This document shows, piece by piece, positions 1-9,487 of a DNA stretch of 44,433 bases. Where the stretch lies: the NCBI RefSeq assembly GCF_001678495.1, contig NZ_JTJL01000015.1:1-44433 (forward strand), in the 5' to 3' direction. The translations under genes and the position numbers were made by a program. Source of the stretch: Gallibacterium salpingitidis. Lineage in GTDB: Bacteria; Pseudomonadota; Gammaproteobacteria; Enterobacterales; Pasteurellaceae. The notes beneath the pieces were generated by a model, which saw only the letters and a program-made list of their open reading frames with translations, was not told where the DNA came from and ran no database searches. Every line of letters starts with the position of its first letter. Position 1 is the stretch's first letter.

Positions 1-35
1 TAAAAGTTTTATAATTGATTTTGTCAATAAACTGA

Positions 36-61
36 AACCCTCTTCAATTTTGAAGAGGGTT
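36..61 (-). terminator. Terminator-like hairpin after ychF
   Basis: A perfect 11-bp inverted repeat (AACCCTCTTCA / TGAAGAGGGTT) with a 4-nt loop lies 23 bases past the ychF stop. The run that follows on the minus strand is only moderately T-rich, so it may be a weak intrinsic terminator. Confidence 0.6.
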
Positions 62-83
62 AAATGTATGTAATTTTGGAGGG

Positions 84-1175
84 TTATACATTAAATCTAA
101 AGTGCATTACATCGCCGTCTTGCACAATATACTCTTTCCCTTCTAAACGCCATTTACCTGCTTCTTTGGCGCCGTTTTCACCGCCAAATTCCACAAAATC
201 GGCATAGCTGATGACTTCAGCACGAATAAAGCCTTTTTCAAAATCGGTATGGATTACAGAAGCAGCTTTTGGTGCAGTTGCGCCAACCGGAATTGTCCAA
301 GCGCGAACTTCTTTAACTCCAGCGGTAAAATAGGTTTGTAAATTTAACAACTTATAGCCAGCGCGAATAACGCGATTTAATCCTGGTTCGTCTAAACCAA
401 GTTCTTGTAAGAATTCGATTTTCTCTTCATCTTCTAATTCGGCAATTTCCGCTTCAATCGCTGCACAAACAGGGACAACCACAGCACCTTCTTTTTCAGC
501 AATTTCACGCACACGATCAAGATATGGATTATTTTCAAAACCATCTTCATTAACATTAGCAATATACATTGTTGGTTTTAAAGTAAGGAAGTTATAGCTC
601 TTAATTGCTTGTAACTCTTCTTTGTCTAATCCAATTGAACGAATCATTCCTGCGTTCTCTAATACAGGCAAACATTTTTCCATGACAGATAATTCAAATT
701 TTGCCTCTTTATCGCCGCCTTTCGCACGTTTTTGTAAACGCTGAATTGCTTTTTCACAACTTTCTAAATCGGCTAAAGCTAATTCAGTATTGATCACATC
801 AATATCATCAGCAGGATCAATTTTTCCAGCAACGTGAACAATATCATCATTTTCAAAACAACGCACAACGTGACCAATAGCGTCAGTTTCACGAATATTT
901 GCTAAGAATTTATTACCTAAGCCTTCTCCATTAGATGCACCTTTCACCAAACCAGCAATATCAACAAATTCCATTGTGGTTGGTAACACACGTTGTGGAT
1001 TAACGATTTTCGCTAATTCATCTAAACGGTTGTCTGGCATTGGTACTACACCAGTGTTCGGTTCGATAGTGCAGAATGGGTAGTTTGCTGCTTCAATACC
1101 CGCTTTGGTTAACGCATTAAAAAGAGTTGATTTACCAACATTTGGCAAACCAACGATGCCACATTTAAATCCCAT
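84..1175 (-). CDS. ychF: Redox-regulated ATPase YchF (Obg family)
   Basis: YchF is a cytosolic, ribosome-associated P-loop NTPase of the Obg family that prefers ATP over GTP and is linked to translation and oxidative-stress control. The 363-residue product has the family's usual length. It starts with MGFKCGIVG and carries the Walker A loop GLPNVGKST at residues 9-17. The switch/G3 segment [10 protein letters not shown] follows, and an NVNE motif replaces the normal NKxD specificity motif, which is the known basis of ATP preference. A C-terminal TGS-type domain ends in [11 protein letters not shown]. It lies 19 bases downstream of pth, the usual pth-ychF pair, so the two are probably co-transcribed. 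Identification is firm. Confidence 0.97.
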   Translation of the reverse strand: MGFKCGIVGLPNVGKSTLFNALTKAGIEAANYPFCTIEPNTGVVPMPDNRLDELAKIVNPQRVLPTTMEFVDIAGLVKGASNGEGLGNKFLANIRETDAIGHVVRCFENDDIVHVAGKIDPADDIDVINTELALADLESCEKAIQRLQKRAKGGDKEAKFELSVMEKCLPVLENAGMIRSIGLDKEELQAIKSYNFLTLKPTMYIANVNEDGFENNPYLDRVREIAEKEGAVVVPVCAAIEAEIAELEDEEKIEFLQELGLDEPGLNRVIRAGYKLLNLQTYFTAGVKEVRAWTIPVGATAPKAASVIHTDFEKGFIRAEVISYADFVEFGGENGAKEAGKWRLEGKEYIVQDGDVMHFRFNV

Positions 1176-1194
1176 AATTTATCCTTGTCTGTTT

Positions 1195-1779
1195 TTAGGC
1201 GCGGAATCCATTTAAGCGATTCATCGCTTTATCGATTCCATCTTTGATTAATATTTCAATACAGCTTTCAGCTTCGTCTAATGCTTTATCAATAAGTTGT
1301 TGATCTTGCGGAGCTGGCTTGCTTAATACATAAGCAGCAACTAAATTTTTATCGCCCGGATGACCAATACCCACGCGTAAACGGTAGAAATTTTTGCTAT
1401 TTGCTAATTGTGCAATAATATCTTTTAGACCGTTGTGTCCGCCATGACCGCCGCCGAGTTTTAATTTCACGCTACCCGGTGGTAAATCTAATTCATCATG
1501 AATAACTAAAATTTCTTCGGGTAAAATCCGATAAAAAGTGGCTAAAGCACCTACCGATTTCCCACTTAGATTCATAAAGGTAGTTGGTACTAAAAGACGT
1601 ACATCTTGCCCAGCGATCGTTGCTATTGCTGTTTTGCCGAAAAATTTATTTTCATCTTTTAAATTGAGGTTAAAACGGCGAGCTAAGCGCTCAATTAACC
1701 ATTCACCAGCATTATGGCGAGTATCACTATATTTACTGCCCGGATTGCCTAGCCCTACAATCAATTTAATTTTTGCCAC
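1195..1779 (-). CDS. pth: Peptidyl-tRNA hydrolase
   Basis: Pth releases peptides from prematurely dropped peptidyl-tRNAs in the cytosol, so the tRNA can be reused. The 194-residue product matches the family length. The catalytic His22 (TRHNAGEW), the substrate-binding Asn70 (TFMNLSGKS) and Asp95 ([11 protein letters not shown]) are all present, as is the N-terminal GLGNPG loop. The start codon is GTG at 1779 (GTG GCA AAA ATT), with AGGA about ten bases upstream; the residues after it match the family N-terminus. It precedes ychF on the same strand. Confidence 0.97.
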   Translation of the reverse strand: MAKIKLIVGLGNPGSKYSDTRHNAGEWLIERLARRFNLNLKDENKFFGKTAIATIAGQDVRLLVPTTFMNLSGKSVGALATFYRILPEEILVIHDELDLPPGSVKLKLGGGHGGHNGLKDIIAQLANSKNFYRLRVGIGHPGDKNLVAAYVLSKPAPQDQQLIDKALDEAESCIEILIKDGIDKAMNRLNGFRA

Positions 1780-1917
1780 AATTACTTATCCTGTCGCTAA
1801 AAACGGCTTGCTATTGTATGCAAAAACGCCTGTTTCTACAATCGCAATTGGTGGATTTGCTGAAACTTATGTATGAATTGCAACAATACAAAATGATCTA
1901 CTTTGCTGACAAAATAA

Positions 1918-1944
1918 AAAAGTCTAGCAGGGCGCTAGACTTTT
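1918..1944 (-). terminator. Intrinsic terminator of the fru operon
   Basis: An 11-bp perfect stem (AAAAGTCTAGC / GCTAGACTTTT) with a 5-nt loop lies 22 bases past the fruA stop. On the minus strand it is followed by a strong T tract (TTTATTTTG). This is a convincing rho-independent terminator. Confidence 0.85.
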
Positions 1945-1965
1945 CTTTACTAGATTAATTAAGAA

Positions 1966-3648
1966 TTAAGCTGCTAATGTTTTTGGCTTAACCATTGCAT
2001 AAAGCACACCGGTTAAAATACTACCAGCAGCAATTGCAACTAAATAAAGTAATACTGGTTGGATTGCACCTGGAATTGCTAATACAAAGATACCGCCATG
2101 TGGTGCCATTAATTGCACACCAAATACCATTGATAATGCACCAGTTAATGCGCCACCAAGCATACAGCTTGGAATAACGCGCATTGGGTCACGTGCTGCA
2201 AATGGAATTGCCCCTTCAGAGATAAAGCATAAGCCAAGAACAAAAGAAGCTTTACCACCTTCTAATTCATTAGCAGTGAATTTTTTACGAGCGATAAAGG
2301 TTGCGATACCCATACCAAGAGCCGGCACCATACCTGCTGCCATTACTGCCGCCATTGGTAAGTAAGAAGATGAAGCTAATAGACCTACACCAAAAGTATA
2401 AGCAGCTTTGTTAATTGGACCACCCATATCAAAGCACATCATTGCGCCAAGGATAATACCAAGAACCACTGCGCTGCCTGATTGCATACCTTTTAAGAAT
2501 TCAGTCATACTGTTCATCAACCAAGCTACTGGCTCACCTACGATATAGATCATAATTAAACCAACAATTAAGGTTGAGAAGAATGGAATAATTAAGATCG
2601 GTTTTAACGCATTCATCGTTTGTGGAAGTTTTACGTGATCATTGATCGCTTTCGCTACATAACCTGCTAAGAAACCGGAAATAATACCACCGATAAAACC
2701 AGCACCAAGTGAGCTTGCTAACATACCGCCAACAAGACCTGGAGTTAATCCCGGACGGTCAGCAATAGAGTAAGCGATATAACCGGAAAGAATTGGAATC
2801 ATTAAAGCAAAGGCACTGCCGCCACCAATCTTCATTAATGCTGCAGCTAATGTTCCTTCTTGTTTGAACGCTTCGATACCAAATACGAACGAAAGCGCGA
2901 TAATTAAACCACCGGCAACCACCATTGGTAACATATGTGATACACCAGTCATTAAGTGGCTATAAATACCTTTCTTCTCACCTTTCTCTTTGCTATCAGC
3001 TTTAGCAGCAGTGCTATTATCTTGTTTGTGGTGATATGGTTTCGCTTCTTTAAATGCTTTATCAAATTCTTGTGCAGTTTTCTTTAATGCTAAACCAGTT
3101 GAAGTGTGGTACATCAATTTGCCATCAAACTTACTGAGATCAACGTCAATATCGGTTGCAATAAAGACTAAATCCGCTGCAGCAACATCTTCTGGAGAAA
3201 TAAGATTACTTGCGCCCACTTGGCCGCGAGTTTCAACTTTCACATTCCAGCCTTGTTTTTGGCAGTAAGTTGAAATTGCTTCCGCTGCCATAAAGGTATG
3301 TGCTACCCCGGTTGGACAAGCAGTAACTGCAACAATATTTAATGGGCGATCAGCTGCCGGAGCTGCTGCATCGTCAGTAGCTTGATATGCACTTGCATTA
3401 GCTACTGCTTGTTGAATGGTTGCTTCCGGCGCATTAAATGCTTGTTCAAAAGTAGTTAAGTAAACTTTTTTACCAGCAAAAGCAGGATTATTGTTAAGTT
3501 TTTGTCCTAATACGATCACCATATCTGCATCTTGTAATTGTGCAGCAACTTGGTGATTTTGTTGCGCGGCAGCTTTTGCCACCATTTGTTTTAATAAGAA
3601 TAACGTCGCGTTACCACGTTTTTCTTGAGAATGAAGATAGATATTCAT
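1966..3648 (-). CDS. fruA: Fructose-specific PTS enzyme IIB'BC
   Basis: This inner-membrane permease takes up fructose and phosphorylates it to fructose 1-phosphate. The 560 residues, close to the E. coli length of 563, comprise a degenerate IIB' domain (about 1-95) lacking the cysteine and an Ala/Asp-rich linker. An active IIB domain follows, with the phosphorylated cysteine at C111 (AVTACPTGVAHT). A charged linker near 205-225 leads to the IIC domain of roughly eight to ten membrane segments, ending PHGGIFVL...AMVKPKTLAA. It is the last gene of fruBKA, starting three bases after the fruK stop, and is followed by a terminator. Confidence 0.96.
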   Translation of the reverse strand: MNIYLHSQEKRGNATLFLLKQMVAKAAAQQNHQVAAQLQDADMVIVLGQKLNNNPAFAGKKVYLTTFEQAFNAPEATIQQAVANASAYQATDDAAAPAADRPLNIVAVTACPTGVAHTFMAAEAISTYCQKQGWNVKVETRGQVGASNLISPEDVAAADLVFIATDIDVDLSKFDGKLMYHTSTGLALKKTAQEFDKAFKEAKPYHHKQDNSTAAKADSKEKGEKKGIYSHLMTGVSHMLPMVVAGGLIIALSFVFGIEAFKQEGTLAAALMKIGGGSAFALMIPILSGYIAYSIADRPGLTPGLVGGMLASSLGAGFIGGIISGFLAGYVAKAINDHVKLPQTMNALKPILIIPFFSTLIVGLIMIYIVGEPVAWLMNSMTEFLKGMQSGSAVVLGIILGAMMCFDMGGPINKAAYTFGVGLLASSSYLPMAAVMAAGMVPALGMGIATFIARKKFTANELEGGKASFVLGLCFISEGAIPFAARDPMRVIPSCMLGGALTGALSMVFGVQLMAPHGGIFVLAIPGAIQPVLLYLVAIAAGSILTGVLYAMVKPKTLAA

Positions 3649-3651
3649 TGG

Positions 3652-4590
3652 TTATTCCTCAATTTTTGTAATCTTAACTTGATCTAGCAGTTGATTTAAT
3701 GCCTGTTTGTCGGCAACACCCACATTGCTTTGTGATACGGCTAATGCAGAAACCGCAGAAGCAAAACGTAATGTTTGTTCTTGTGACAGGGCGTGTTGAG
3801 TACCATAAATCAAACCAGCCACCATAGAATCACCGGCACCAACCGTACTGACAACATTGGTACATTTAGGTGGTTGTGCTTGTAATACGCCTTGATCACT
3901 GATCCAAAGTGAACCTTCTGCCCCCATAGAAATGATCACATTTGCAATGCCTTCGGCTTTGAGTTGTTTTGCAGCAGCAATGATTTCTGCGATTGAATTT
4001 AATGGTTTGCCAATCCAAGCCTCTAATTCACGATGATTTGGTTTTACTAACCAAGGAGCGGCTTTTAAGCCTGCGGTAAGTGCGGCATTACTGCTATCCA
4101 ATACTACTTTGGTTTGTTGCCCTAATGCTTTGAGCCAATCTTTAAATGCGTCAGTATCAACACCTTTTGGTAAGCTGCCACAAACCGCGACCAAATCATA
4201 ATCTTTTGCCCAAGCAAGTGATTGATTAACAAATTTTTGCCAATCATCAGACGACACTTGATAACCTAAGAAGTTAAGATCGGTTACATCTGCCTCGGTT
4301 TCGGTAATTTTTACATTGATACGAGTTTTACCCGCGACACGTTGGAAACGATCATCTAAACCAAGTTGTTGAAACATTTGGATAAAATCACCTTGATTAT
4401 CTTCACCAAGAAAACCGCTGACGGTGACAGGAAGATCCAGATCGTGTAATACTTTAGCGACATTGATTCCTTTCCCTGCTGGATAGATACCAAGAGTTTC
4501 AACAGTATTCACTTCGCCAAGTTGGATTCGCGGTAAGCGTCCTACTAAATCAAAGGCGGTGTTGAGTGTGATAGTTGCAATACGAGGCAT
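3652..4590 (-). CDS. fruK: 1-phosphofructokinase
   Basis: FruK phosphorylates fructose 1-phosphate to fructose 1,6-bisphosphate with ATP, linking the fructose PTS to glycolysis. The 312-residue PfkB/ribokinase-fold protein begins MPRIATITLNTAFDL, has the sugar-binding GIYPAGKGINVA segment near residues 34-45 and the anion-hole/catalytic motif GAGDS at 251-255 (Asp254 the expected base). It sits between fruB (one base upstream) and fruA (three bases downstream), so translation is probably coupled. Substrate choice over tagatose-6-phosphate kinase (LacC) rests on this operon context. Confidence 0.96.
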   Translation of the reverse strand: MPRIATITLNTAFDLVGRLPRIQLGEVNTVETLGIYPAGKGINVAKVLHDLDLPVTVSGFLGEDNQGDFIQMFQQLGLDDRFQRVAGKTRINVKITETEADVTDLNFLGYQVSSDDWQKFVNQSLAWAKDYDLVAVCGSLPKGVDTDAFKDWLKALGQQTKVVLDSSNAALTAGLKAAPWLVKPNHRELEAWIGKPLNSIAEIIAAAKQLKAEGIANVIISMGAEGSLWISDQGVLQAQPPKCTNVVSTVGAGDSMVAGLIYGTQHALSQEQTLRFASAVSALAVSQSNVGVADKQALNQLLDQVKITKIEE

Positions 4591-4591
4591 A

Positions 4592-5773
4592 TTATTCTCC
4601 TAAGCCTGCGTTAATTGCTTCACCAATGCCTTTTAACGCTTGTTCTGCATCTTCACCTTCAGCGACGAAGCATAAGCGTTGACCTTTAGTTGTTCCTAAA
4701 CCAACCACTTTCATTAAGCTTTTCGCACTAACAAATGCGGTATCACGATCAACATTTCTTACTTGAATGGTTGCTTTATATTTTTTCACTTCATTGATTA
4801 ACACTGCTGATGGACGAGCGTGTAAACCATGTTCGTTTTTCACAATAAAGGTTGCTTCGAGTTGTCCTGGTGCAGCTTGCGGAGCAGCGCTTGCGTTTTC
4901 TGCAGCTGGTGCAACAGCAGGTTCAGCTTGAGTAGCTGGCGCAGCAGTTTCAGCAACAGTAACAGCTTTGCCTTGTAAAGCGGCTTGAACTTGTTCAGCA
5001 TTGCCTTTTAATAATACTTGTTGGCATTGCGGATCTAATAAATTGACTAATAAGTTATCAACTTTTTCATCGACGCTAGCAACGGTAACTACTGCAGCGA
5101 TTTGTTTGTTGTTGTGTTGGAACGCTTGTTTTGGACGTGCAACCGCAATTGCGTTTTTGCTATTACCAACAGCGCTATCATTTACCCAAATGCCATTACC
5201 TAGTGGTAATGCCGGAGAAGCGATCACTTCGCTAACGAATTGAGTATCAACAGCGGCGGCTTCTTGTAATTTAGCTGCATTGATTGCAGTAAGCGTTAAT
5301 AAGCTGTTGGTATCTACATCTAATGAAATAAAGGCAGCATCAACGATATTGCCATTAAATAGTGAAATAAAATCTTGTGGATTCGTCGTTTTTGCTAATT
5401 TTTCAGCAATCTCTTCATCACCAAGTAAATGGGTTAATTGACGTAAAATTGCGAGGTGTTCGTCTGATTTTGCCGCAATCCCAATTACTAAATAGGCAAT
5501 ATTGTCATCGCTCCATTTGACGCCATTTGGGAATTGGAAAATTTGCACACCAGTTTGTTTTACTAAGTGGCGAGTATCCAATGTACCATGTGGAATGGCG
5601 ATACCATTGCCTAAAAAAGTTGATGTTTGTTGTTCACGTGCAAGCATACCTTGAAGATAGCCTTCTTCCACTAAGCCTTTATTGATAAATGCTTGTGCTA
5701 CAGCGGTGATCGCTTGCTGTTTATCATCAGCTTTTTCACCTAGATGGATGTCATTTTCGATAAGATTAAACAC
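4592..5773 (-). CDS. fruB: Fructose PTS diphosphoryl transfer protein (EIIA-HPr)
   Basis: FruB relays phosphate from enzyme I to FruA. It fuses an EIIA-fru domain (1 to about 145, phospho-His62 in GNGIAIPHGT), a central M domain, an Ala/Pro-rich linker (about 272-306) and an HPr-like FPr domain (about 307-393, phospho-His318 in NEHGLHARPS). The 393 residues are a little longer than E. coli FruB, largely through the linker. The start is GTG at 5773, placed by the strong AAGGAG eight bases upstream and by the MF-L---DIH-GEKA match to the family N-terminus. It is the first gene of fruBKA; I could not assign a promoter or operator in the AT-rich upstream DNA. Confidence 0.95.
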   Translation of the reverse strand: MFNLIENDIHLGEKADDKQQAITAVAQAFINKGLVEEGYLQGMLAREQQTSTFLGNGIAIPHGTLDTRHLVKQTGVQIFQFPNGVKWSDDNIAYLVIGIAAKSDEHLAILRQLTHLLGDEEIAEKLAKTTNPQDFISLFNGNIVDAAFISLDVDTNSLLTLTAINAAKLQEAAAVDTQFVSEVIASPALPLGNGIWVNDSAVGNSKNAIAVARPKQAFQHNNKQIAAVVTVASVDEKVDNLLVNLLDPQCQQVLLKGNAEQVQAALQGKAVTVAETAAPATQAEPAVAPAAENASAAPQAAPGQLEATFIVKNEHGLHARPSAVLINEVKKYKATIQVRNVDRDTAFVSAKSLMKVVGLGTTKGQRLCFVAEGEDAEQALKGIGEAINAGLGE

Positions 5774-6190
5774 GAGGACTCCTTAGATTGTTGTCAGTCA
5801 AAGATAAAATCGGCTAATTTTAACCCAATTTATTTTATAAGGAAAAATAATTCTGTTTTTTCTAAGTATATTTTTATTTATCATAGCGATATATTTTAAT
5901 TTTTTGGCTATAAAAGTTAAATTTTAATTAAATAAAAATAACTAATGTTATGCGGTTGGGTTCATTCTGTTCTGGATATTTAATAAATATATTTCTACGA
6001 GCTATTCATAAATTATTTTAATCCTATTCAATAATAAAATTCATATTTCACAGGCTTACTATACTGTCGAAAATTGATAAAAATCAGCCTTTTAGGAAAT
6101 TTTTTTGATACAATTCGCGACACTTCTATTGAAAGATTTTTAGAAGTAGGACTTTAATCGTTTATCAACAATAATTAATTTGGAACTATT
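5774..6190. other. AT-rich divergent intergenic region fruB/dcuB
   Basis: These 417 bases contain no credible open reading frame on either strand. The right half holds the FNR-type promoter of the C4-dicarboxylate transporter. The left half must hold the fruBKA promoter, but it is so AT-rich that several -10-like hexamers compete and none has a convincing -35. I saw no clear Cra/FruR or CRP operator. Confidence 0.7.
6074..6114 (+). promoter_or_regulatory. FNR-dependent class II promoter for dcuB
   Basis: TTGAT-AAAA-ATCAG at 6074-6087 matches the FNR box TTGATNNNNATCAA at nine of ten defined bases. A -10 hexamer TACAAT lies at 6109-6114. A transcription start near 6121-6122 puts the box centre (6080.5) at about -40.5 to -41.5, the classic class II activator position. 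No -35 hexamer is needed in such promoters. This fits anaerobic induction of the downstream transporter. Confidence 0.75.
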
Positions 6191-7504
6191 ATGTTTTTAT
6201 TACAATTTGCTCTTGTTTTATTGTGTATCTTAATTGGTGCTCGCATTGGCGGTATCGGTTTAGGTGTTATGGGTGGGGTAGGCTTAGCCATACTTTCTTT
6301 TGGTTTTGACTTAAAACCAACGAGCCCACCTATTGATGTGATGTTAATGATTATGGCTGTCGTTTCGGCTGCAGCAGCTATGCAAGCAGCCGGCGGTCTA
6401 AATTATATGATTAAGATCGCTACACGTATTTTACGGAAAAATCCTAAATATATTACATTTTTAGCACCAGCCGTAACGTATATCTTTACTATTTTTGCTG
6501 GTACAGGACATGTTGCTTATTCTGTATTACCTGTAATCGCTGAAGTTAGCCGCCATAATGGAATCCGCCCAGAACGTCCTTTATCTATGGCGGTAATCGC
6601 ATCACAATTTTCTATTGTAGCAAGTCCTATTGCGGCTGCAGTTGTTGCTTGTGTTGCATATTTGGAGCCTCAAGGAATAACATTAACTAATGTATTAAGT
6701 GTTACCATTCCTTCAACTACACTTGGTATTGCTTTAGCTTGCGTATTTGTTAATAAAATGGGTAAGGAGTTAAAAGATGACCCTCATTATCAACAATTAC
6801 TTAAAGATCCTGCATATGCGGAAAACAATGTTACCCTTCTAGATGAAGAAAAAATGGAAGTAACCAAAGAAGCAAAAATATCTGTTTCATTATTCTTGCT
6901 TGGTGCTTTATTAGTTGTAATTATGGGGGCATTTCCTAACTTAAGACCTAGCTTCGATGGTAAGGCTATGGGAATGGCACACACTATTGAAATTATTATG
7001 TTAACTATTGGTGCCTTTATTATCTTAACTTGTAAGCCAGATGGAAATAAAATTACACAAGGTTCTGTATTCCATGCCGGTATGCGTGCTATTGTTGCTA
7101 TCTTTGGTATTGCTTGGTTAGGTGATACATTAACAACAGCACATCTTGCAGAAGTAAAAGAAGCTGTATCAGGGTTAGTTGAGTTTGCACCTTGGACATT
7201 CGCTTTAGCATTATTTGCTCTTTCTGTTATGGTAAATAGTCAAGGCGCAACAACAGCGGTTTTGGTTCCATTAGGGATTTCTTTAGGATTACCGCCTTAT
7301 GTTATTATCGCAACATTTGTTGCTGTAAATGGTTATTTCTTTATCCCAAATTATGGTCCAATTATTGCATCTATTGACTTTGATACCACAGGTACAACTC
7401 GTATAGGTAAGTATATTTTTAACCATAGTTTTATGATTCCAGGCTTATTAAGCCTAATATTCAGCTTAATTTTTGGTTTCGTTTTTGCAGGTTTATTCCT
7501 ATAG
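6191..7504 (+). CDS. dcuB: Anaerobic C4-dicarboxylate transporter (DcuA/DcuB family)
   Basis: Dcu carriers exchange fumarate or malate for succinate across the inner membrane during fumarate respiration, and take up aspartate. The 437-residue protein has about ten to twelve hydrophobic segments. Family landmarks include [39 protein letters not shown] and the C-terminal [22 protein letters not shown]. The GHVxY loop and NHSF-PGL end look DcuB-like, while the DDPHYQ loop is nearer DcuA, so the paralogue name is less certain than the family. It is a single-gene unit with its own FNR-type promoter and terminator. A GGAA lies eight bases before the ATG. Confidence 0.9.
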   Translation: MFLLQFALVLLCILIGARIGGIGLGVMGGVGLAILSFGFDLKPTSPPIDVMLMIMAVVSAAAAMQAAGGLNYMIKIATRILRKNPKYITFLAPAVTYIFTIFAGTGHVAYSVLPVIAEVSRHNGIRPERPLSMAVIASQFSIVASPIAAAVVACVAYLEPQGITLTNVLSVTIPSTTLGIALACVFVNKMGKELKDDPHYQQLLKDPAYAENNVTLLDEEKMEVTKEAKISVSLFLLGALLVVIMGAFPNLRPSFDGKAMGMAHTIEIIMLTIGAFIILTCKPDGNKITQGSVFHAGMRAIVAIFGIAWLGDTLTTAHLAEVKEAVSGLVEFAPWTFALALFALSVMVNSQGATTAVLVPLGISLGLPPYVIIATFVAVNGYFFIPNYGPIIASIDFDTTGTTRIGKYIFNHSFMIPGLLSLIFSLIFGFVFAGLFL

Positions 7505-7526
7505 TTTGAACACCTGATCTAAATAA

Positions 7527-7565
7527 AAATCCCCTTACTTTTGTAAAAAGGAGGGGATTTCTTTT
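7527..7565 (+). terminator. Intrinsic terminator of dcuB
   Basis: AAATCCCC (7527-7534) pairs with GGGGATTT (7553-7560), with extra pairing of the inner ACTTTT/AAAAAG bases, and is followed by CTTTTAT. It lies 23 bases past the dcuB stop and may also serve ybaN on the opposite strand. Confidence 0.75.
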
Positions 7566-7578
7566 ATAAACCATTTAA

Positions 7579-7965
7579 CTATGATGCGTTTTCATCTATT
7601 TGTGTATTGGGTAATGTCTTAATCCAAAAGAAAAAGAACCAATATTCAATTAAAAGTAGGATAACAATGCTGATTTTGCCAAGAATATGTGGAACAGCAT
7701 AAGCAGATAATGCCATCATCAAAGTAGAAATACATAAAATATAAATTTTTGCTTTTTTCGTTAGTGCACGTTGTTCATTGAAGGTTTTTAGATATTTATG
7801 ATAAATGCGGCTTTGTTTAAACCATGCCTCTAGACGCGGCGAGCTTTTGCCAAAGAAAAAGAGGGTGCAAAGTAGAAATGGTGTTGTTGGCAATACGGGT
7901 AAAAAAGTCCCTAAAATACCTAAAATTAAACAGAGAAAACCAAGTGAAATATAAAAATATCGCAT
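7579..7965 (-). CDS. ybaN: DUF454 (YbaN-like) small inner-membrane protein
   Basis: This is a member of the poorly understood YbaN/DUF454 family. Its diagnostic segment is LGILGTFLPVLPTTPFLLCTLFFFGKSSPR, seen near the N-terminus; the product has about three to four hydrophobic segments. I placed the start at ATG 7965 (MRYFYISLGF, 128 residues), which matches the family N-terminus. An in-frame TTG at 7998 would add eleven residues but lies inside a large palindrome. No function can be assigned with confidence. The gene is transcribed alone, and a Fur-box-like palindrome eight bases upstream suggests iron control. Confidence 0.85.
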   Translation of the reverse strand: MRYFYISLGFLCLILGILGTFLPVLPTTPFLLCTLFFFGKSSPRLEAWFKQSRIYHKYLKTFNEQRALTKKAKIYILCISTLMMALSAYAVPHILGKISIVILLLIEYWFFFFWIKTLPNTQIDENAS

Positions 7966-7972
7966 TATATTA

Positions 7973-8007
7973 GCTATCTTATTGAGAAAAATTCTCAATA
8001 AGATAGC
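7973..8007 (-). promoter_or_regulatory. Perfect 16-bp palindrome resembling a Fur box, upstream of ybaN
   Basis: GCTATCTTATTGAGAA (7973-7988) and its exact reverse complement (7992-8007) flank an AAA spacer. The core fits the Fur-box pattern ATTGAGAA-TnA-TTCTCAAT except for one spacer base. On the minus strand a TATCTT (-10 candidate, 8000-8005) lies inside the repeat, with TTTCTT 17 bp upstream, so a bound repressor would block polymerase. As RNA the same sequence would form a strong hairpin just before the ribosome-binding region. Operator and RNA roles cannot be separated by eye. Confidence 0.6.
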
Positions 8008-8064
8008 AGTTTTTAATAGTAAAAGAAACTAGCCAACATTGTAGTGGATAGGTTCTGAGATAGT

Positions 8065-9261
8065 TTAAACGGTTAACACTTCTTTAATTTTACTTAATGC
8101 CCAGTCAAGATCAGCTTTTTCGATCACTAATGGCGGGGCGAAACGGATAACATTATCGTGAGTTTCCTTGCAAAGTAAGCCTTTCTCTTTTAACGCTTCA
8201 CAATATGGTCGCGCTGCTTTGGTAAGTTCTAAACCAATAAACAAGCCTTTACCGCGTACTTCTTTAATATAAGGGTATTCGATTTTTTTCAGCTCATTGA
8301 GAAAGTATTCACCTAATTCAAGTGAACGTTCTGCTAATTTTTCTTGTTCCAATACATCTAAAGCGGCAAGAGATACTGCGCAGGCTAATGGATTACCACC
8401 AAAGGTAGAACCATGAGAACCAGGGTTAAAGACGCCAAGGATCTCTTTATCAGCAACAACACAAGAGATAGGGAACACACCGCCACCAAGCGCTTTGCCG
8501 AGAATATACATATCAGGGATCACATTTTCCCATTCACACGCGAATAGTTTACCAGTACGTCCTAATCCTGATTGAATTTCATCAGCAATAAATAGCACAT
8601 TATGTTGTTTACACAGTGCAAGAGCTTGTTGCAGATAACCTTTTGGTGGAATGACGATACCAGCTTCACCTTGGATCGGTTCTACCAAAAAGGCAGCTGT
8701 ATTTGGCGTAATCACTTGTGCTAACGCATCAAGATCGCCATAAGGAACTAACTTAATACCGCCGAGTAATGGGCCAAAACCACGCTGGTAATCTTTTTCG
8801 GAAGAGAGCGAAACTGCGGCCATTGTTCTACCATGAAAATTACCGACACAAGCAATGATTTCTGCCTGATTATTTGCGATCCCTTTTACATCATAGCCCC
8901 AACGGCGTGCCGCTTTAATTGCGGTTTCTACTGCTTCTGCACCGGTGTTCATCGGTAATGCCATTGTTTTACCCGCCAGTTTACAAACTCGTTCATACCA
9001 AGGGCCAAGTTGATCATTAAAAAACGCGCGGGAAGTTAAGGTAACGCGATCAGCTTGATCTTTTAAGGCTTGAATGATTTTAGGATGGCAATGACCTTGA
9101 TTAACAGCAGAATAGGCACTCAACATATCTAAATAACGCTTTCCTTCTGGATCTTCTACCCAAATTCCTTTGGCTTTACTAATTACAATGGGTAAGGGTA
9201 AATAATTGTTTGCTCCATATTGTTCAGTTTGTTGAATTAGTTGTTGTGATGAAATAGGCAT
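8065..9261 (-). CDS. rocD: Ornithine aminotransferase (ornithine--oxo-acid transaminase)
   Basis: This PLP enzyme transfers the delta-amino group of ornithine to 2-oxoglutarate, giving glutamate semialdehyde, which cyclises to pyrroline-5-carboxylate. The 398-residue class III aminotransferase has MNTGAEAVE (104-112), NFHGRTM (141-147), [13 protein letters not shown] (226-238, Asp227 binding the PLP nitrogen) and the Schiff-base Lys256 in [12 protein letters not shown]. Long blocks ([46 protein letters not shown]) match Bacillus RocD as I recall it, far more than ArgD or GabT. A strong AGGAGG lies eight bases upstream of the ATG. It is a single gene with no arginase or P5C dehydrogenase neighbour here. 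Confidence 0.9.
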   Translation of the reverse strand: MPISSQQLIQQTEQYGANNYLPLPIVISKAKGIWVEDPEGKRYLDMLSAYSAVNQGHCHPKIIQALKDQADRVTLTSRAFFNDQLGPWYERVCKLAGKTMALPMNTGAEAVETAIKAARRWGYDVKGIANNQAEIIACVGNFHGRTMAAVSLSSEKDYQRGFGPLLGGIKLVPYGDLDALAQVITPNTAAFLVEPIQGEAGIVIPPKGYLQQALALCKQHNVLFIADEIQSGLGRTGKLFACEWENVIPDMYILGKALGGGVFPISCVVADKEILGVFNPGSHGSTFGGNPLACAVSLAALDVLEQEKLAERSLELGEYFLNELKKIEYPYIKEVRGKGLFIGLELTKAARPYCEALKEKGLLCKETHDNVIRFAPPLVIEKADLDWALSKIKEVLTV

Positions 9262-9442
9262 ATTTACCCTCCTAAATGTTAAAAAGATGTAATAAATTGT
9301 TTGAATTTTAACAATATTTATGGTGGAAGAAATAAGGAGTTGTTGATTTTATGATCTGTATCGCACTTTTCTGCACTTGATAGCTGAAAATAAAAGGGGA
9401 AATGTGAGATAAATTGCTAGCAATTGTAGCAAAATGGAGTAA

Positions 9443-9479
9443 GCCCCTCTTTTATGACTTTATCAGCTAATAGAGGGGC
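9443..9479 (-). terminator. Hairpin after clpX
   Basis: GCCCCTCT (9443-9450) pairs with AGAGGGGC (9472-9479) just past the clpX stop. The downstream minus-strand sequence is only modestly T-rich (TTACTCCATTTTG), so termination may be partial. Confidence 0.6.
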
Positions 9480-9487
9480 AAAAATGA

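Noticed and set aside
1538..1958. Plus-strand frames of 112 and 61 codons over pth and its upstream region
   Set aside because: They lie antisense to a certain gene or across the fru terminator, with no protein-family features.
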